Positions 52,203 to 61,607 of a DNA stretch of 64,000 nucleotides are shown piece by piece (positions within the stretch are counted from its first letter, which is position 1; each line of letters begins with the position of its first letter). Source of the DNA: Bacillota bacterium. GTDB lineage: Bacteria; Bacillota; Clostridia; Lachnospirales; Lachnospiraceae. Below the pieces are notes generated by a model, which saw only the letters and a list, made by a program, of their open reading frames with translations, ran no database searches and was not told where the DNA came from. Made by a program: the position numbers and the translations under genes. The stretch spans positions 332,299 to 396,298 of the forward strand of contig JAEYGZ010000048.1 in assembly GCA_023409535.1 (NCBI GenBank), read 5' to 3'.

Positions 52203-52964
52203 ATGCAGCTTAAGGTTCAAGATCTGCAGGTATCCATAGGTAAGAACGATATCGTCAGCGATGTCTCGCTGCTTGTAAGTAACAGGCAATTTGTCGGAAT
52301 CATCGGTGCCAATGGCTGCGGTAAATCTACCATGCTGAAAAGTATCTATAAAAGTTTGAAACCAAGAGCAGGCTCCGTCTTCCTGGATGAGCTTGATGTG
52401 CTTGGCGCCCCGCCGAAGAAGGTATCTCAGAAAATGAGTGTGGTCGGTCAATTCAATGAACTGAACTTTGATCTGACCGTTTTTCAGATGGTCATGCTTG
52501 GCAGGACTCCCCATAAGAGGCTGCTGGAATCAGACACCAAGGAGGATATGGATATTGTCCGCCGTGCGCTTGAGCAAACCAATCTGAAGGAGTATAAGGA
52601 CCGAAGCTTTATTACCTTATCCGGCGGTGAAAAACAACGCGTTATTCTAGCCAGAGCGATTGCCCAGCAACCCGAATTTCTGGTGCTGGATGAACCGACC
52701 AATCATCTGGATATCCGCTATCAGCTTGAAGTGCTGACCTGTGTGAAGAGATTAAATATCGGTGTGCTTGCCGCACTCCATGATTTGCAGATGGCCGCGG
52801 AGTACTGTGATTACATCTATGCCATGAAAAAGGGCAGAATTATCGCCCATGGAAAGCCGAAAGAATTATTTACGGAAGCGCTTGTTGCCGCTCTTTATGA
52901 TGTTAACTGTAAGATATATGAGAACCCGATAACCAACAATTTAAGCTTTGTATACCAATTATAA
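52203..52964 (+). CDS. iron-type ABC transporter ATP-binding protein
   Basis: A 253-residue FecE-like ATPase: Walker A GANGCGKST, signature LSGGEKQRVILARAIA, Walker B FLVLDEPTNHLD, and switch histidine in LAALHDLQ. AGGATGAGAAT precedes the ATG. It lies 21 bases after the permease gene and 10 bases before the binding-protein start. A single permease gene implies a homodimeric channel, unlike the importer at 15.7-19.5 kb. Confidence 0.95.
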   Translation: MQLKVQDLQVSIGKNDIVSDVSLLVSNRQFVGIIGANGCGKSTMLKSIYKSLKPRAGSVFLDELDVLGAPPKKVSQKMSVVGQFNELNFDLTVFQMVMLGRTPHKRLLESDTKEDMDIVRRALEQTNLKEYKDRSFITLSGGEKQRVILARAIAQQPEFLVLDEPTNHLDIRYQLEVLTCVKRLNIGVLAALHDLQMAAEYCDYIYAMKKGRIIAHGKPKELFTEALVAALYDVNCKIYENPITNNLSFVYQL

Positions 52965-52974
52965 GGAGAATACC

Positions 52975-54072
52975 ATGAAGAAATTTATTGCACTGACTAT
53001 GGCTATGTTATTAATACTATCCCTTGGAGGCTGTGCTGCCAAGGAGCAATCCGCATCAAATGACACTCCCACTGCTGCTCCTGCCAATGCTGCAACACAA
53101 GCCCCCACCGAAGCTGCCGCTGCTGCCCCGCAGGATAATGCCACCGTATACCCATTGGTGATCAAAAACTATACGAAGGCGGAAGGCGGTACGGAATGGG
53201 CGGAAAAAGAAATTACCTTTGACCAGGCACCTGAAAGAATCGTAGCCACCACCCGTACTGCAGCAGAATTCTTAATCCACCTTGGCCTTGCAGATAAGAT
53301 CGTAGGCGTAGGCGGCGTATTCGGCGCCCCGGATGAAGCCGTGAAGGAAGAATTTGACAAGCTTACCAATCTTGGCGAGTCCTACATCAGTAAAGAAGTC
53401 GCTATGAGTGTTGATCCCGATTTTGTCTTCGGCCGCGGCGGACTTTTTGACAATGCCGACTGGGGTGTAGGAACTGTAGATGATTTAAATAATATGGGCA
53501 TTAAAACATATGTTATGGAATCCTCTGTCACCGGCGGTACCTTTGATTCTATCTATACCGATATTGAAATGATCGGAAAAATCTTTAATGTACCGAAAGC
53601 GGCAGAACAATTCGCAAATGAATTACGAACCAGACAACAGACTGTTGTGGATGCCCTGAGCGTCATTGATCAGGATAAAACCTTCGGCTACCTGCATATC
53701 ACCGATCCCGAAAGTCTTTCTATTTATGCGGCTTACGGGGAAACCTTCTTCAATGATATGTTCCGTATGCTTCGCCTTCAGAATGTATTTGAGCAGGAAC
53801 AGGGCGATATCAGTGTGGAAGCTCTCATTGAACAAAATCCCGACGTACTTATCGCACTCCACTGGGATACGGAAGGGGAAGATGCTACGCAGACAAATGA
53901 GCAGGTTACTATTCTTCAAGTCATAAACAATCCGAAGCTGGAAAGCCTGGATGCTGTCAAGAACAAGCAGATCTTCGTAGCAAACTACAACCATCTCTTC
54001 GGTTACAGCTACCAGAGCCTGGACGGTCTGGAGAAGCTTGCAAAGCAGTTGTACCCCGACCTTATCAAGTAG
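52975..54072 (+). CDS. iron-type ABC substrate-binding lipoprotein
   Basis: A 365-residue lipoprotein with lipobox LGGC (cysteine about residue 20), an Ala/Thr/Pro-rich linker (about 25-60) and a class III binding fold: APERIVATTRTAAEFLIHLGLADKIVGVGG and DPDFVFGRGGLF. The ATG at 52975 follows TATAAGGAGAATACC; the longer frame starts inside the ATPase gene. Substrate is a ferric chelate or heme by context. Confidence 0.93.
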   Translation: MKKFIALTMAMLLILSLGGCAAKEQSASNDTPTAAPANAATQAPTEAAAAAPQDNATVYPLVIKNYTKAEGGTEWAEKEITFDQAPERIVATTRTAAEFLIHLGLADKIVGVGGVFGAPDEAVKEEFDKLTNLGESYISKEVAMSVDPDFVFGRGGLFDNADWGVGTVDDLNNMGIKTYVMESSVTGGTFDSIYTDIEMIGKIFNVPKAAEQFANELRTRQQTVVDALSVIDQDKTFGYLHITDPESLSIYAAYGETFFNDMFRMLRLQNVFEQEQGDISVEALIEQNPDVLIALHWDTEGEDATQTNEQVTILQVINNPKLESLDAVKNKQIFVANYNHLFGYSYQSLDGLEKLAKQLYPDLIK

Positions 54073-54109
54073 AATAAAATGATAAGTATTCAAGCCATTA
54101 TCGTCAAGA

Positions 54110-54140
54110 AAAGCTCCGGATTACCTGATCCGGAGCTTTC
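54110..54140 (+). terminator. terminator of the second iron importer operon
   Basis: 12-bp arms 54110-54121 and 54128-54139 with TTTC after the stem. The convergent kinase operon may also use it. Confidence 0.8.
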
Positions 54141-54193
54141 TGCCGTTCCTCCTGTCCATACTGTTCATGGACCATTCCTGATACTATTAAAGA

Positions 54194-55276
54194 TTATACC
54201 GGAAGCCTTACCTCCATATTCGTTCCTTTTCCGACTTCACTGATGCAGGTAATATTACCTCCTAATAATTCCACAATGCGCTTTACTATGGATAAGCCCA
54301 GCCCGTTCCCCTGATCCTTGTGAGATTCCTCACATTGATAGAACTTGTCAAAAATCTTCGGCTGCTTTTCAAGACTGATCCCATTCCCTTCATCCCGAAT
54401 TGAGACAATAAGATATTCTCGCTCAATTTTACCGGTAATCCATATACTGCTGTTTTCTCCGGAATATTTGACGGCATTGTCAATGAGATTAGACCATATC
54501 TGCATTAACAGGTCTGCATCACCTTGTATCACCAGATGATCGCAGTCCAGCTCATAATTGCGTATTTTATCCGGCCATTTTTCGGACAGCATGATGATAC
54601 ATTTGCGCAGCTGCTCATCCACGCGTATCTTATTCTTCTTAATCACAATCTGCTGATGATCCAGCCGTGACATACGAAGCATATTCTCACACAAGCGGGA
54701 TAATCTGAGGGACTCGCTATTGACCAGATGCAAATACTCCTTCTGCTCCTCTGCGTTCAAGCCCCCGTCCAGAAGGATCTCCGTCAACCCCGTAATTGCT
54801 GCCACCGGTGTTTTAACCTCATGGGATACGTTGCTCATAAAGTCCTTTCGCATATAATCCATCCCGTTCAATTCGGCAGTCATCGTATTGAAATTCCTGG
54901 CCAGTTCGTCAAGCTCATTGGTATATTCGTAAGTATCATACTTTCCGGATCTTCTGTTGATATGAACCGTAAAGTCCCCGTTAGCAACCTTTTTCACCGC
55001 ATCACTCATTTCTTCAATGGGCTTTGTAAGATGGGAAGAACCATGCCATAGCATTATTCCGCCAAATACTACGGTTAGACTGCACACCAGAAGTCCCACC
55101 GTAACCACCACAGGCAATGTAAAATCACCCTGATAAAACAGTTTCATTCCCACGAAAACAATTACGAGAGAAAGAATACAGGCAAAACATACGGTGATGA
55201 TTGACACCAGCGAAAAATAAATCCGCAGAGAAATACGAAATCTTCTTTTTTCACTTTTTCCGCCCAATTTATTCAT
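54194..55276 (-). CDS. HAMP-containing sensor histidine kinase
   Basis: A 360-residue kinase with two helices (about 18-43 and 53-76) and a very short outside loop, so it is an intramembrane-sensing type. HAMP region about 78-135, phospho-acceptor H152 in SNVSHEVKTPVAAITG, N box IWSNLIDNAVKYSG, DEGNGI and GNGLGLSIVKRI. It is last in an operon with the response regulator and an ABC pair, an arrangement typical of antimicrobial-peptide detoxification modules, although the permease is short. GGAAAGG lies upstream. Confidence 0.93.
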   Translation of the reverse strand: MNKLGGKSEKRRFRISLRIYFSLVSIITVCFACILSLVIVFVGMKLFYQGDFTLPVVVTVGLLVCSLTVVFGGIMLWHGSSHLTKPIEEMSDAVKKVANGDFTVHINRRSGKYDTYEYTNELDELARNFNTMTAELNGMDYMRKDFMSNVSHEVKTPVAAITGLTEILLDGGLNAEEQKEYLHLVNSESLRLSRLCENMLRMSRLDHQQIVIKKNKIRVDEQLRKCIIMLSEKWPDKIRNYELDCDHLVIQGDADLLMQIWSNLIDNAVKYSGENSSIWITGKIEREYLIVSIRDEGNGISLEKQPKIFDKFYQCEESHKDQGNGLGLSIVKRIVELLGGNITCISEVGKGTNMEVRLPV

Positions 55277-55302
55277 ATTCTTGCTGCCTTTCCGTTAATA
55301 AT

Positions 55303-55971
55303 TTAATATTTTGCCTTATAGCCTAGCCCTCTGACCGTTATTATCTCAAAATCAGGATAAGTTTCAAACTTCCGCCTCAGCTTCTTAATGTGGGAATCAA
55401 CCGCTCTCTCATCCGCTTCCGTATCCATACCCCAGATTTCATCCATTAATTCCAGTCTGGTGAATATTTTATTCGGATTGCTTAACAGCTTAAATAATAA
55501 ATAGAATTCCTTCGGCGGCATCTCAAAACGCTCACCGCCGATGTTTACGGTTAATGCATCATAATCAAGCACCGCATTCCCCACAACCATCCTTCTGTCA
55601 TTGGCAATCTGGGCACGGCGCAGCAGGGCATTGACCCGTAGGATCATCTCCTTCATCCGGATGGGCTTTATCATATAATCATCCGTTCCTGCCTGAAAAC
55701 CCTTTTCCATATCTTCAATCTGATCCCTGGCAGTAATCATCAGTACCGGCAGTCGGTATGAAGCACTGCGCAGAGTCTTGATCAGTTCATAGCCGTCCAA
55801 TTTCGGCATCATGATATCGCAGATGATTAAATCGATATATTCCCTGTCTATGACCTGCAATGCTTCTTCTCCGTCAAATGCGGCATATGTCTTAAAATGC
55901 TCCTGATTCAATTTGGCACATATCATTTTATTTAAGATTTCATCATCCTCAACAACCAGAATTGAAAACAT
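55303..55971 (-). CDS. OmpR-family response regulator
   Basis: A 222-residue regulator. Receiver with acidic pair D9-D10, phospho-acceptor D52 in LIICDIMMPKLDG, and lysine in DYMIKPIRMKE; C-terminal winged helix with PPKEFYLLFKLLSNPNKIFTRLELMDEIWGMDTEADERAVDSHIKKLRRKFE. A run of 12-bp tandem repeats carrying TATAAT boxes lies just upstream. It pairs with the kinase 26 bases downstream. Confidence 0.94.
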   Translation of the reverse strand: MFSILVVEDDEILNKMICAKLNQEHFKTYAAFDGEEALQVIDREYIDLIICDIMMPKLDGYELIKTLRSASYRLPVLMITARDQIEDMEKGFQAGTDDYMIKPIRMKEMILRVNALLRRAQIANDRRMVVGNAVLDYDALTVNIGGERFEMPPKEFYLLFKLLSNPNKIFTRLELMDEIWGMDTEADERAVDSHIKKLRRKFETYPDFEIITVRGLGYKAKY

Positions 55972-55983
55972 CCGCAGCCCCTG

Positions 55984-56043
55984 CTTTCCATTATACTTTC
56001 CATTATACTTTCTATTAAACTTTCTATTATACTTTCCATTATT
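55984..56043. repeat. five-copy 12-bp tandem repeat
   Basis: Five contiguous 12-base units of the form CTTTCCATTATA (two with CTTTCTATTA). On the minus strand each unit contains TATAAT or a close variant, and the first unit overlaps the ABC ATPase stop. The array occupies nearly all of the ATPase-regulator gap. Confidence 0.85.
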
Positions 56044-56716
56044 CTTTTATTAACTGTCCATGCTCCAGGCGGTAAACGCTGTCTACCAGATCAAGAATAC
56101 GCTCGTCATGAGTCACCATAATTGCCGCCGTATTTCTCTTCTTCCCTTCCTGGCGAATCATCTCGGCTATTTGACGGCCTCTGATACCGTCCAAACTTGC
56201 AGTGGGCTCGTCCGCCAGAATCACCTCCGGTCGGTTGATAAAAGCTCTTGCAATTGCTACCCGCTGCTTCTCGCCTCCGGACATCTGTCTTGGATATTTA
56301 TTGCAGCATTCACTGATTCCCAGCTCCTGAAGCAGCTCCTCCACCATTTTATTACTTTCCGCTTTTGTCCCTGACGGTGACATTCTGATTACCAGTTCCA
56401 ACTGCTCCTGTGTCGTCAGATAAGGAAAGAGTTGATGATTCTGAAAGATGAATCCGAGCTTTTCCCTCCGTATGCTTGTCCATTCCTTCTGCTTTGCATC
56501 AGACAGCTTTCTGCCGCTAATCATTATATCACCTTTATCGGCAGAAAGTAACATCCCCGCGATAGATAAAAGTGTGCTTTTTCCGGAACCGGAAGGCCCT
56601 AATACCGCTGCAAATTCCCCTTTTTTTATCTTCAGGGAGACATCCTCCAGTACAATGTTTTGTCTGTCCCCATCAGTATAGGCTTTTGTGATATGATCTA
56701 ATTCCAATGCATACAT
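56039..56716 (-). CDS. ABC transporter ATP-binding protein (LolD/MacB-like)
   Basis: A 225-residue ATPase: Walker A GPSGSGKST, Q-loop FQNHQLFPYLT, signature MSGGEKQRVAIARAFI, Walker B VILADEPTASLD, switch MVTHDERIL. This is the group that drives FtsX-fold permeases by mechanotransmission. GAGGAATAATC precedes the ATG. It lies 2 bases from the permease gene. Confidence 0.95.
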   Translation of the reverse strand: MYALELDHITKAYTDGDRQNIVLEDVSLKIKKGEFAAVLGPSGSGKSTLLSIAGMLLSADKGDIMISGRKLSDAKQKEWTSIRREKLGFIFQNHQLFPYLTTQEQLELVIRMSPSGTKAESNKMVEELLQELGISECCNKYPRQMSGGEKQRVAIARAFINRPEVILADEPTASLDGIRGRQIAEMIRQEGKKRNTAAIMVTHDERILDLVDSVYRLEHGQLIKE

Positions 56717-56718
56717 GA

Positions 56719-57807
56719 TTATTCCTCATTTCCTCCGATGATAATAATCGGATCTATTTTTGCAACATGAACGGCTGATATCAGGCTGCAGATCATTGAT
56801 ATTACAACAAATGACAGGGAAACCACAGCCGCATCTTCCGGCTGCAGATAAAACGGCATACTGCTTGGCAGCATTTGCGACATACCGAAGGCCAGGGCAT
56901 TTCCGCAAAGTATTCCGATCCCTGCAAGAAGAAATACCTGGGAAAGCTGTATTCCCGTAATTTCTCCCATTTGCATTCCGATTGCCTTCATCACGCCGAA
57001 TTGTTTGCGCTTTTGTATCGTGATAATGTAGATGAATATGCCTAATACCGCTGCCGAGATCACTACCAGCACCCATAGAATCATATGAATAGTTGTCTGC
57101 TCCGCCTGATACCCCGGAATATTTTCAATAATCGCAGCCTTATCAACGATCTGGGTCCCATCCACCGTTATTTCCGAAAGATTGTCTCCCTGAAGTGCAA
57201 TCGCATGATATTTTATCTCGTAACCGGGATTAATGGCCATACGAATATCCGTATAGGTATCCGTACTGATAAAGCCGATGGGAGTATGTCCGTACATTGC
57301 ATCCTTTGTAAAGCCTGTAACAGTAAGCTGGATGCCGGTGGTGGAATCCTCCACGATATCCCCTATGGCGATTCCCTCTTCTTCGAAGGACTGATCAAGA
57401 ACAATTGCATGACCTTCCTTCATCAGCTTCTCTCCGCCGGCAACCTCCGGGTTCAGAAAAGCGTCGGGATCAATGGCAAAGTAAGTTACATCAAGCTTTT
57501 CCGAATTGTCCTTCCGATTTAAATTCATTCTCTGGATATCCAGCGCTGTTGCTTTCCCGTCTGTTTTCTTCTGCAATTGCGGCAAGATATCCGGATCAAG
57601 ACCGGATACTGTAATGAGGGCCTCAGCATCCGTACTTACAGCGAAATATGTCGCTTCTGCATTCTCAATTCCGGCACTGACCGCTCTGGCCAGACCATTT
57701 GCCAGTCCTGATAAAAACATAACCATAAATATCATTAGCACCAGAAGAAGCTCGATCAGCAGATATTTTCTCCAGTGATATCTGATTTCTTTCCAGGCAA
57801 GCTTCAT
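56719..57807 (-). CDS. FtsX/MacB-type ABC permease
   Basis: A 362-residue permease with one helix near the N-terminus (about 16-37), a large extracytoplasmic domain (about 40-235) and three C-terminal helices, the standard MacB/FtsX topology. IQKRKQFGVMKAIGMQMGEITGIQLSQ is the coupling segment. With its ATPase it exports or removes a membrane-active substrate. The ATG overlaps the flavodoxin stop (ATGA), so expression is coupled. Confidence 0.92.
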   Translation of the reverse strand: MKLAWKEIRYHWRKYLLIELLLVLMIFMVMFLSGLANGLARAVSAGIENAEATYFAVSTDAEALITVSGLDPDILPQLQKKTDGKATALDIQRMNLNRKDNSEKLDVTYFAIDPDAFLNPEVAGGEKLMKEGHAIVLDQSFEEEGIAIGDIVEDSTTGIQLTVTGFTKDAMYGHTPIGFISTDTYTDIRMAINPGYEIKYHAIALQGDNLSEITVDGTQIVDKAAIIENIPGYQAEQTTIHMILWVLVVISAAVLGIFIYIITIQKRKQFGVMKAIGMQMGEITGIQLSQVFLLAGIGILCGNALAFGMSQMLPSSMPFYLQPEDAAVVSLSFVVISMICSLISAVHVAKIDPIIIIGGNEE

Positions 57808-58238
57808 ATTCTCACCTTCCCGTTCTTTAAGGAAAGGGCAAATTCCCGCGCCGCCTTTAAATCAGCTTCATCAGGTCTGTTGCGGTGCATAATCTTAAAT
57901 TGCCCTCTGCAATAAAAATTCTCATTTATTGTTTTGATTCCCCTGGCATTTAATAGCTTCTTCATATCCGGGTATGCCCTCTCCGCTAAAGCAGATGTGG
58001 AGAATACAGCTACGCTTCCTACCAGCTTCGCATCCAGATTGCGAATGAACTCCTTTACCTTCTCATCAATCCCTCCCCAGTACACCGAGGCGCCCAGAAA
58101 AAGTATATCTATCTTATCTTGTACAGGATACTCCAAGGTCAGAGCCTTGTCTCCTGTTGTCTTTGCTATTTCTGCAGCCAGTTTTTCAGTATTGCCGGTC
58201 TTACTAAAATACCTTACCGCTGTTACATTACTATTCAT
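57804..58238 (-). CDS. flavodoxin
   Basis: A 144-residue flavodoxin. YFSKTGNTEKLAAEIA is the FMN phosphate loop, and LFLGASVYWGG the second FMN contact. It is a small electron carrier. TTGGAGGTAGTGAT precedes the ATG. It is first in the operon with the ABC pair and two-component system, an unusual neighbour for a transporter module. Confidence 0.9.
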   Translation of the reverse strand: MNSNVTAVRYFSKTGNTEKLAAEIAKTTGDKALTLEYPVQDKIDILFLGASVYWGGIDEKVKEFIRNLDAKLVGSVAVFSTSALAERAYPDMKKLLNARGIKTINENFYCRGQFKIMHRNRPDEADLKAAREFALSLKNGKVRI

Positions 58239-58435
58239 ATCACTACCTCCAATGTGTATGCTTATTGTTCTGCTGTTACTTTCAATGGCATCAGTTTAGC
58301 ATGGAAATATGACCTGAATATGTCCAAATTCGACACAATACACCGTGTGCAACCAAAAGTTTCATTATAGTTGGTAGACTGCTACCACAAAATAAATTAA
58401 AATTGTAGGATAAACGAAGGAAAAGAGGTGACCGT

Positions 58436-59062
58436 ATGTCATTAGGTCAAAGAATTAGTTTATATAGGAAACAGAGCGGGATGTCCCAAGAAAAAGTTGC
58501 GGAATATATCGGGATAAGCAGGCAGGCAGTCACTAAATGGGAAAATGATAGATCAGCACCAAGTACAGAGAATTTGATTAGACTTGCTGAACTGTACAAT
58601 ATATCATTAAACGATTTAGTTTCTGACAAAGAGGAACCAGAAAACGACGAAATAAAATCTACTACTGAAAATCAAGCGAAACCATGGCTCTGGATGCCTA
58701 TTACCTTGTATTCAGCAGCATTATGTTCATGGGGAATTGTAACTTATGATATCACTGACGGTATTCCGGTAAGAAACGATTATCTATACTTCTTAAAGGC
58801 GATACCGGTAATTATCTTTGCTGTCTGGATGGCAATTAATATTATGAGTGATAAGAATGTCAAGAAGCGGGCAAAAAATGCGAAAATCGAGTTATTATTT
58901 TGCTTAATCCAGTATTCTATCGGTATGTTGGGAAAGTTATTCATAGGCAATATCTTAAGTGCAATTTTGATTACTCTTTGTTGTATTTTCTATCTAAAAA
59001 CAGTAAATCCAAAATGGATGGGCAGACAATTATTCAACCCCAATACATATACAAAAGTATGA
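58436..59062 (+). CDS. XRE-family regulator with C-terminal membrane domain
   Basis: A 208-residue protein. Residues about 4-60 are a helix-turn-helix: RISLYRKQSGMSQEKVAEYIGISRQAVTKWENDRSAPSTENLIRLAELYNISLNDLV. After an acidic linker there are four hydrophobic helices (about 82-102, 117-135, 150-170 and 176-192), so it is probably membrane-tethered. AAAGAGGTGACCGT precedes the ATG. It is divergent from the flavodoxin/ABC operon, which could be its target. Confidence 0.88.
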   Translation: MSLGQRISLYRKQSGMSQEKVAEYIGISRQAVTKWENDRSAPSTENLIRLAELYNISLNDLVSDKEEPENDEIKSTTENQAKPWLWMPITLYSAALCSWGIVTYDITDGIPVRNDYLYFLKAIPVIIFAVWMAINIMSDKNVKKRAKNAKIELLFCLIQYSIGMLGKLFIGNILSAILITLCCIFYLKTVNPKWMGRQLFNPNTYTKV

Positions 59063-59327
59063 TAGTAAATAATCTTTTTATCCTGGACAGCCAAACGGAA
59101 TTTTATAAAACCCATTATCCAGCAGAGGATATGCAGAAGCTTTCACCAATGTTACTCTGCGGGTCTGTCTCGAAGAGTATCATCTATACCCCGGATAAAA
59201 GCAGCAGGAAACGGCGTAGCCTCCCGGCCGCACCGTTTCCTGTAAGAAATACTTACTTATGAACAGCAGGCTAAAGTGACGTTTTTCAGGCGGTATTCTA
59301 GTTAATATTGTTTAAGCAGACAATAGA
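59063..59327. other. intergenic region with a hairpin
   Basis: CAGGAAACGG at 59205-59214 pairs perfectly with 59233-59242 around an 18-base GC-rich loop. It could end the XRE transcript or that of the nitroreductase. No gene is recognised; the open frame through 58900-59262 overlaps the XRE gene and lacks a ribosome site. Confidence 0.5.
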
Positions 59328-60173
59328 TTACTGTGCCGCACTCTCCCAGGTGAAAAGATAGTACAGGTTCTCAGGAACCTCTGCCGGAGCTTCAGAAAGC
59401 TTTTTAAATTCACCTTCCAGCCCTTTCTCTGCGGCAGAAAGATGGAAATGGCAGGCGGCAATTCCCAAATCGACCTTTTGAATGTCGTAACCGGAATGCT
59501 CGCCATACCCCTTTGCCTTTGCTTCATAAAAGTGAAACAGACTGCCCTGCTTTAGGATACGCCAAGGCTGAAGGTTGGAGGCTGACGGTCCTAATCTCAC
59601 CATCTCCAGTATAGAAGCATACTGACCCGCATTCTCTTTCAAAAGCGGGGTTGCAAAATTATCCTGAAAAAAGAGTATCTCCCAAGGCTTGCGTTTGTCG
59701 GACTTTGCTACCTTACGCATCAGATTTTCTACAAGTCTTGGCTTATCACCGGTATAGCCGATTGGTGTAACAATGGGAAATAGTTCATTGTCCTGCAGTT
59801 CCATCGCCTTCGCAAATCTGCCCCGGTTGAAGGTTCCTCCCAGCCAGCAGGTTCCAAGCTGCAGGGAAGCTGCATATAGGATAAGCTGCTCCAGCTCATA
59901 TCCTAACGCCTCAAGCGCTCCGTCTCCCTGGGTGACAGCCGCTCCGATAAAATATTTTGCACCCTTAATTACACCGTAGGTACCTAACTTTTGTGCTTCA
60001 ATCTCCTCCGACTCCAGTAAGCGAAGACGTACCTTGCCCGAAAAGGGATTCGTATGTGTTTCCATACAGGTTCGCAGCTTATTCAAGGTTTCCGTGTCTA
60101 TCGAGCGGTCAGCATAGGTACGAACGCTGGAACGTGTACGGATCGCATTCTCTACATTAAATTCCGGCTTCAT
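59328..60173 (-). CDS. nitroreductase family protein
   Basis: A 281-residue flavin enzyme resembling the TM1586-type nitroreductase domain. IRTRSSVRTYADRSIDTETL is the N-terminal FMN-contact segment, LGTCWLGGTFNRGRFAKAM the middle, and VRLGPSASNLQPWRILKQG near the C-terminus repeats the family logic, suggesting two halves in one chain. AAGGAGGATATCT precedes the ATG. It lies 35 bases downstream of the radical SAM gene, so the two may be cotranscribed. Confidence 0.87.
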   Translation of the reverse strand: MKPEFNVENAIRTRSSVRTYADRSIDTETLNKLRTCMETHTNPFSGKVRLRLLESEEIEAQKLGTYGVIKGAKYFIGAAVTQGDGALEALGYELEQLILYAASLQLGTCWLGGTFNRGRFAKAMELQDNELFPIVTPIGYTGDKPRLVENLMRKVAKSDKRKPWEILFFQDNFATPLLKENAGQYASILEMVRLGPSASNLQPWRILKQGSLFHFYEAKAKGYGEHSGYDIQKVDLGIAACHFHLSAAEKGLEGEFKKLSEAPAEVPENLYYLFTWESAAQ

Positions 60174-60208
60174 AGATATCCTCCTTTACCATATTTTATA
60201 TATTAATC

Positions 60209-61297
60209 TTATACCAATAATTTCATAACTTCAAGCTGCCGTTCAAATAAAAGGCACCCGCCTTCATGTTCACCATCCAGAAGTCCGTTCTCCTTCAGCT
60301 TTTGAAAAAAGCCGGAATGTATTGCCTCAAGTAAAGTGCATTCCTTTAAGCTGATATCGGAATACGGAGAGAAAGGGCAGGGCTCCGCACCGCCATTGGG
60401 ATTGATATGAAAGAAGCTTCTGCCGGCTGCAAGACAGCCGCCCGTATATTTCTCATCTCCGGGAAATGAAATGAAAATCATCTCCTCAAATGCCAGTCTG
60501 AGCTTATTCTGTTCCTGCTCCAGGCGTTCTCTCTGCGCCTTGGTTAATACAAGATATTCGGTATCAGCTGTTACCGGTACATATTCAACAAATAACAGCG
60601 CCCGGCATCCCTTTGAAAAAAGCAGTTTTGCATATTCCTCTGCGGTCACTGTATCGATATTTTCTGCAGTGACTGTAACGGAAGCTCCGAATAATATTCC
60701 CTTCTTCTTTAATTGATCCATAGTTTGAATGAGCTTATCATAGGTTCCCTGACCCCGGCGCTCATCGGTTTGCTGCCGGTCACCTTCAATACTAAGTACA
60801 GGAACGATATTACGTTTATGATCAAACAGCCTGATATATTCGTCATCCATCAATGTACCGTTCGTAAAGACAGGAAACAGAAGCTTTGAATGCTTTGCCG
60901 CCATTGAGACAACATCCCTGCGCATCAGCGGCTCGCCGCCTGCAAGCAGGATAAACAAAATGCCAAGCTCCTCAGCCTGCGTAAAAACATCATTCCATTG
61001 TTCAGAGGTCATCAGCTTCCCCTCCATATGCTCGCCACAGGTAAGATTTTCACGCGCGTAGCAGCCTTTACAATGCAAATTACAATTGCTGGTAATACTT
61101 GCAATCAGGAAGGAGGGAATGTGCTCTCCTGACTTCTCCAGATTATCCCGTTTCATTTTTGCCTTTTTACCTGCTAAAAGATATTTCATTATAACCTTTG
61201 CTTCTCTGGGATTGGAAAAGGAGGCCTTAATCGCCCCTTTCACCACATTCTCGATCCTGCTCCCCATATAATCCGATAATTGAAACTCCTCTTCCAC
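60209..61297 (-). CDS. radical SAM protein
   Basis: A 362-residue enzyme with SITSNCNLHCKGCYARENLTC (CxxxCxxC at about 72-79), LLAGGEPLMRRDV, and downstream cysteines in GGCLAAGRSFFHINPNGGAEPCPFSPYSD and GGCLLFE, the SPASM-like auxiliary-cluster region. It parallels the 13889-15451 protein block for block but lacks the C-terminal cysteine cluster and acidic tail. The start codon is GTG, 7 bases after GGGAGG. It precedes the nitroreductase gene. Confidence 0.9.
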   Translation of the reverse strand: MEEEFQLSDYMGSRIENVVKGAIKASFSNPREAKVIMKYLLAGKKAKMKRDNLEKSGEHIPSFLIASITSNCNLHCKGCYARENLTCGEHMEGKLMTSEQWNDVFTQAEELGILFILLAGGEPLMRRDVVSMAAKHSKLLFPVFTNGTLMDDEYIRLFDHKRNIVPVLSIEGDRQQTDERRGQGTYDKLIQTMDQLKKKGILFGASVTVTAENIDTVTAEEYAKLLFSKGCRALLFVEYVPVTADTEYLVLTKAQRERLEQEQNKLRLAFEEMIFISFPGDEKYTGGCLAAGRSFFHINPNGGAEPCPFSPYSDISLKECTLLEAIHSGFFQKLKENGLLDGEHEGGCLLFERQLEVMKLLV

Positions 61298-61607
61298 AAT
61301 CAGTCCTCCCGATTTTAATCTGTCCGTGATGCAGACTCCTTTTCACAAGGTATCTTCTTATAGCTTATTGTATGAGAACAATATGGCCCCAATGTGTCTT
61401 AACCATTGTACAATAAAAATACCTACTGGTCAGACGGCACATATATATTCCGCATATATTATAAAAATGAGCGTAATAGTCCTATCACGCTCATCAATTG
61501 TCAGTCTCAGCCTTCCTCTTCCATAAAGTATGCCTCACGGATATTAATCTGCCGGCATATTTTTCGTTAACTTTTTTTGCAATCATATCATTCTCAGACA
61601 GCTTCTG
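61298..61607. other. 310-base intergenic region
   Basis: Apart from the terminator hairpin at 61467-61494 I see only AT-rich sequence and no credible gene. A promoter for the radical SAM gene should lie in its left part on the minus strand but I cannot place one with confidence. Confidence 0.5.
61462..61494 (-). terminator. terminator of the GNAT gene
   Basis: ATGAGCGT at 61467-61474 pairs with 61487-61494, and TTTTTAT follows on the minus strand. Confidence 0.75.

Noticed and set aside
58900..59262. 120-residue open frame overlapping the XRE gene
   Set aside because: It is an alternate frame of the XRE gene running into intergenic sequence with no ribosome site.
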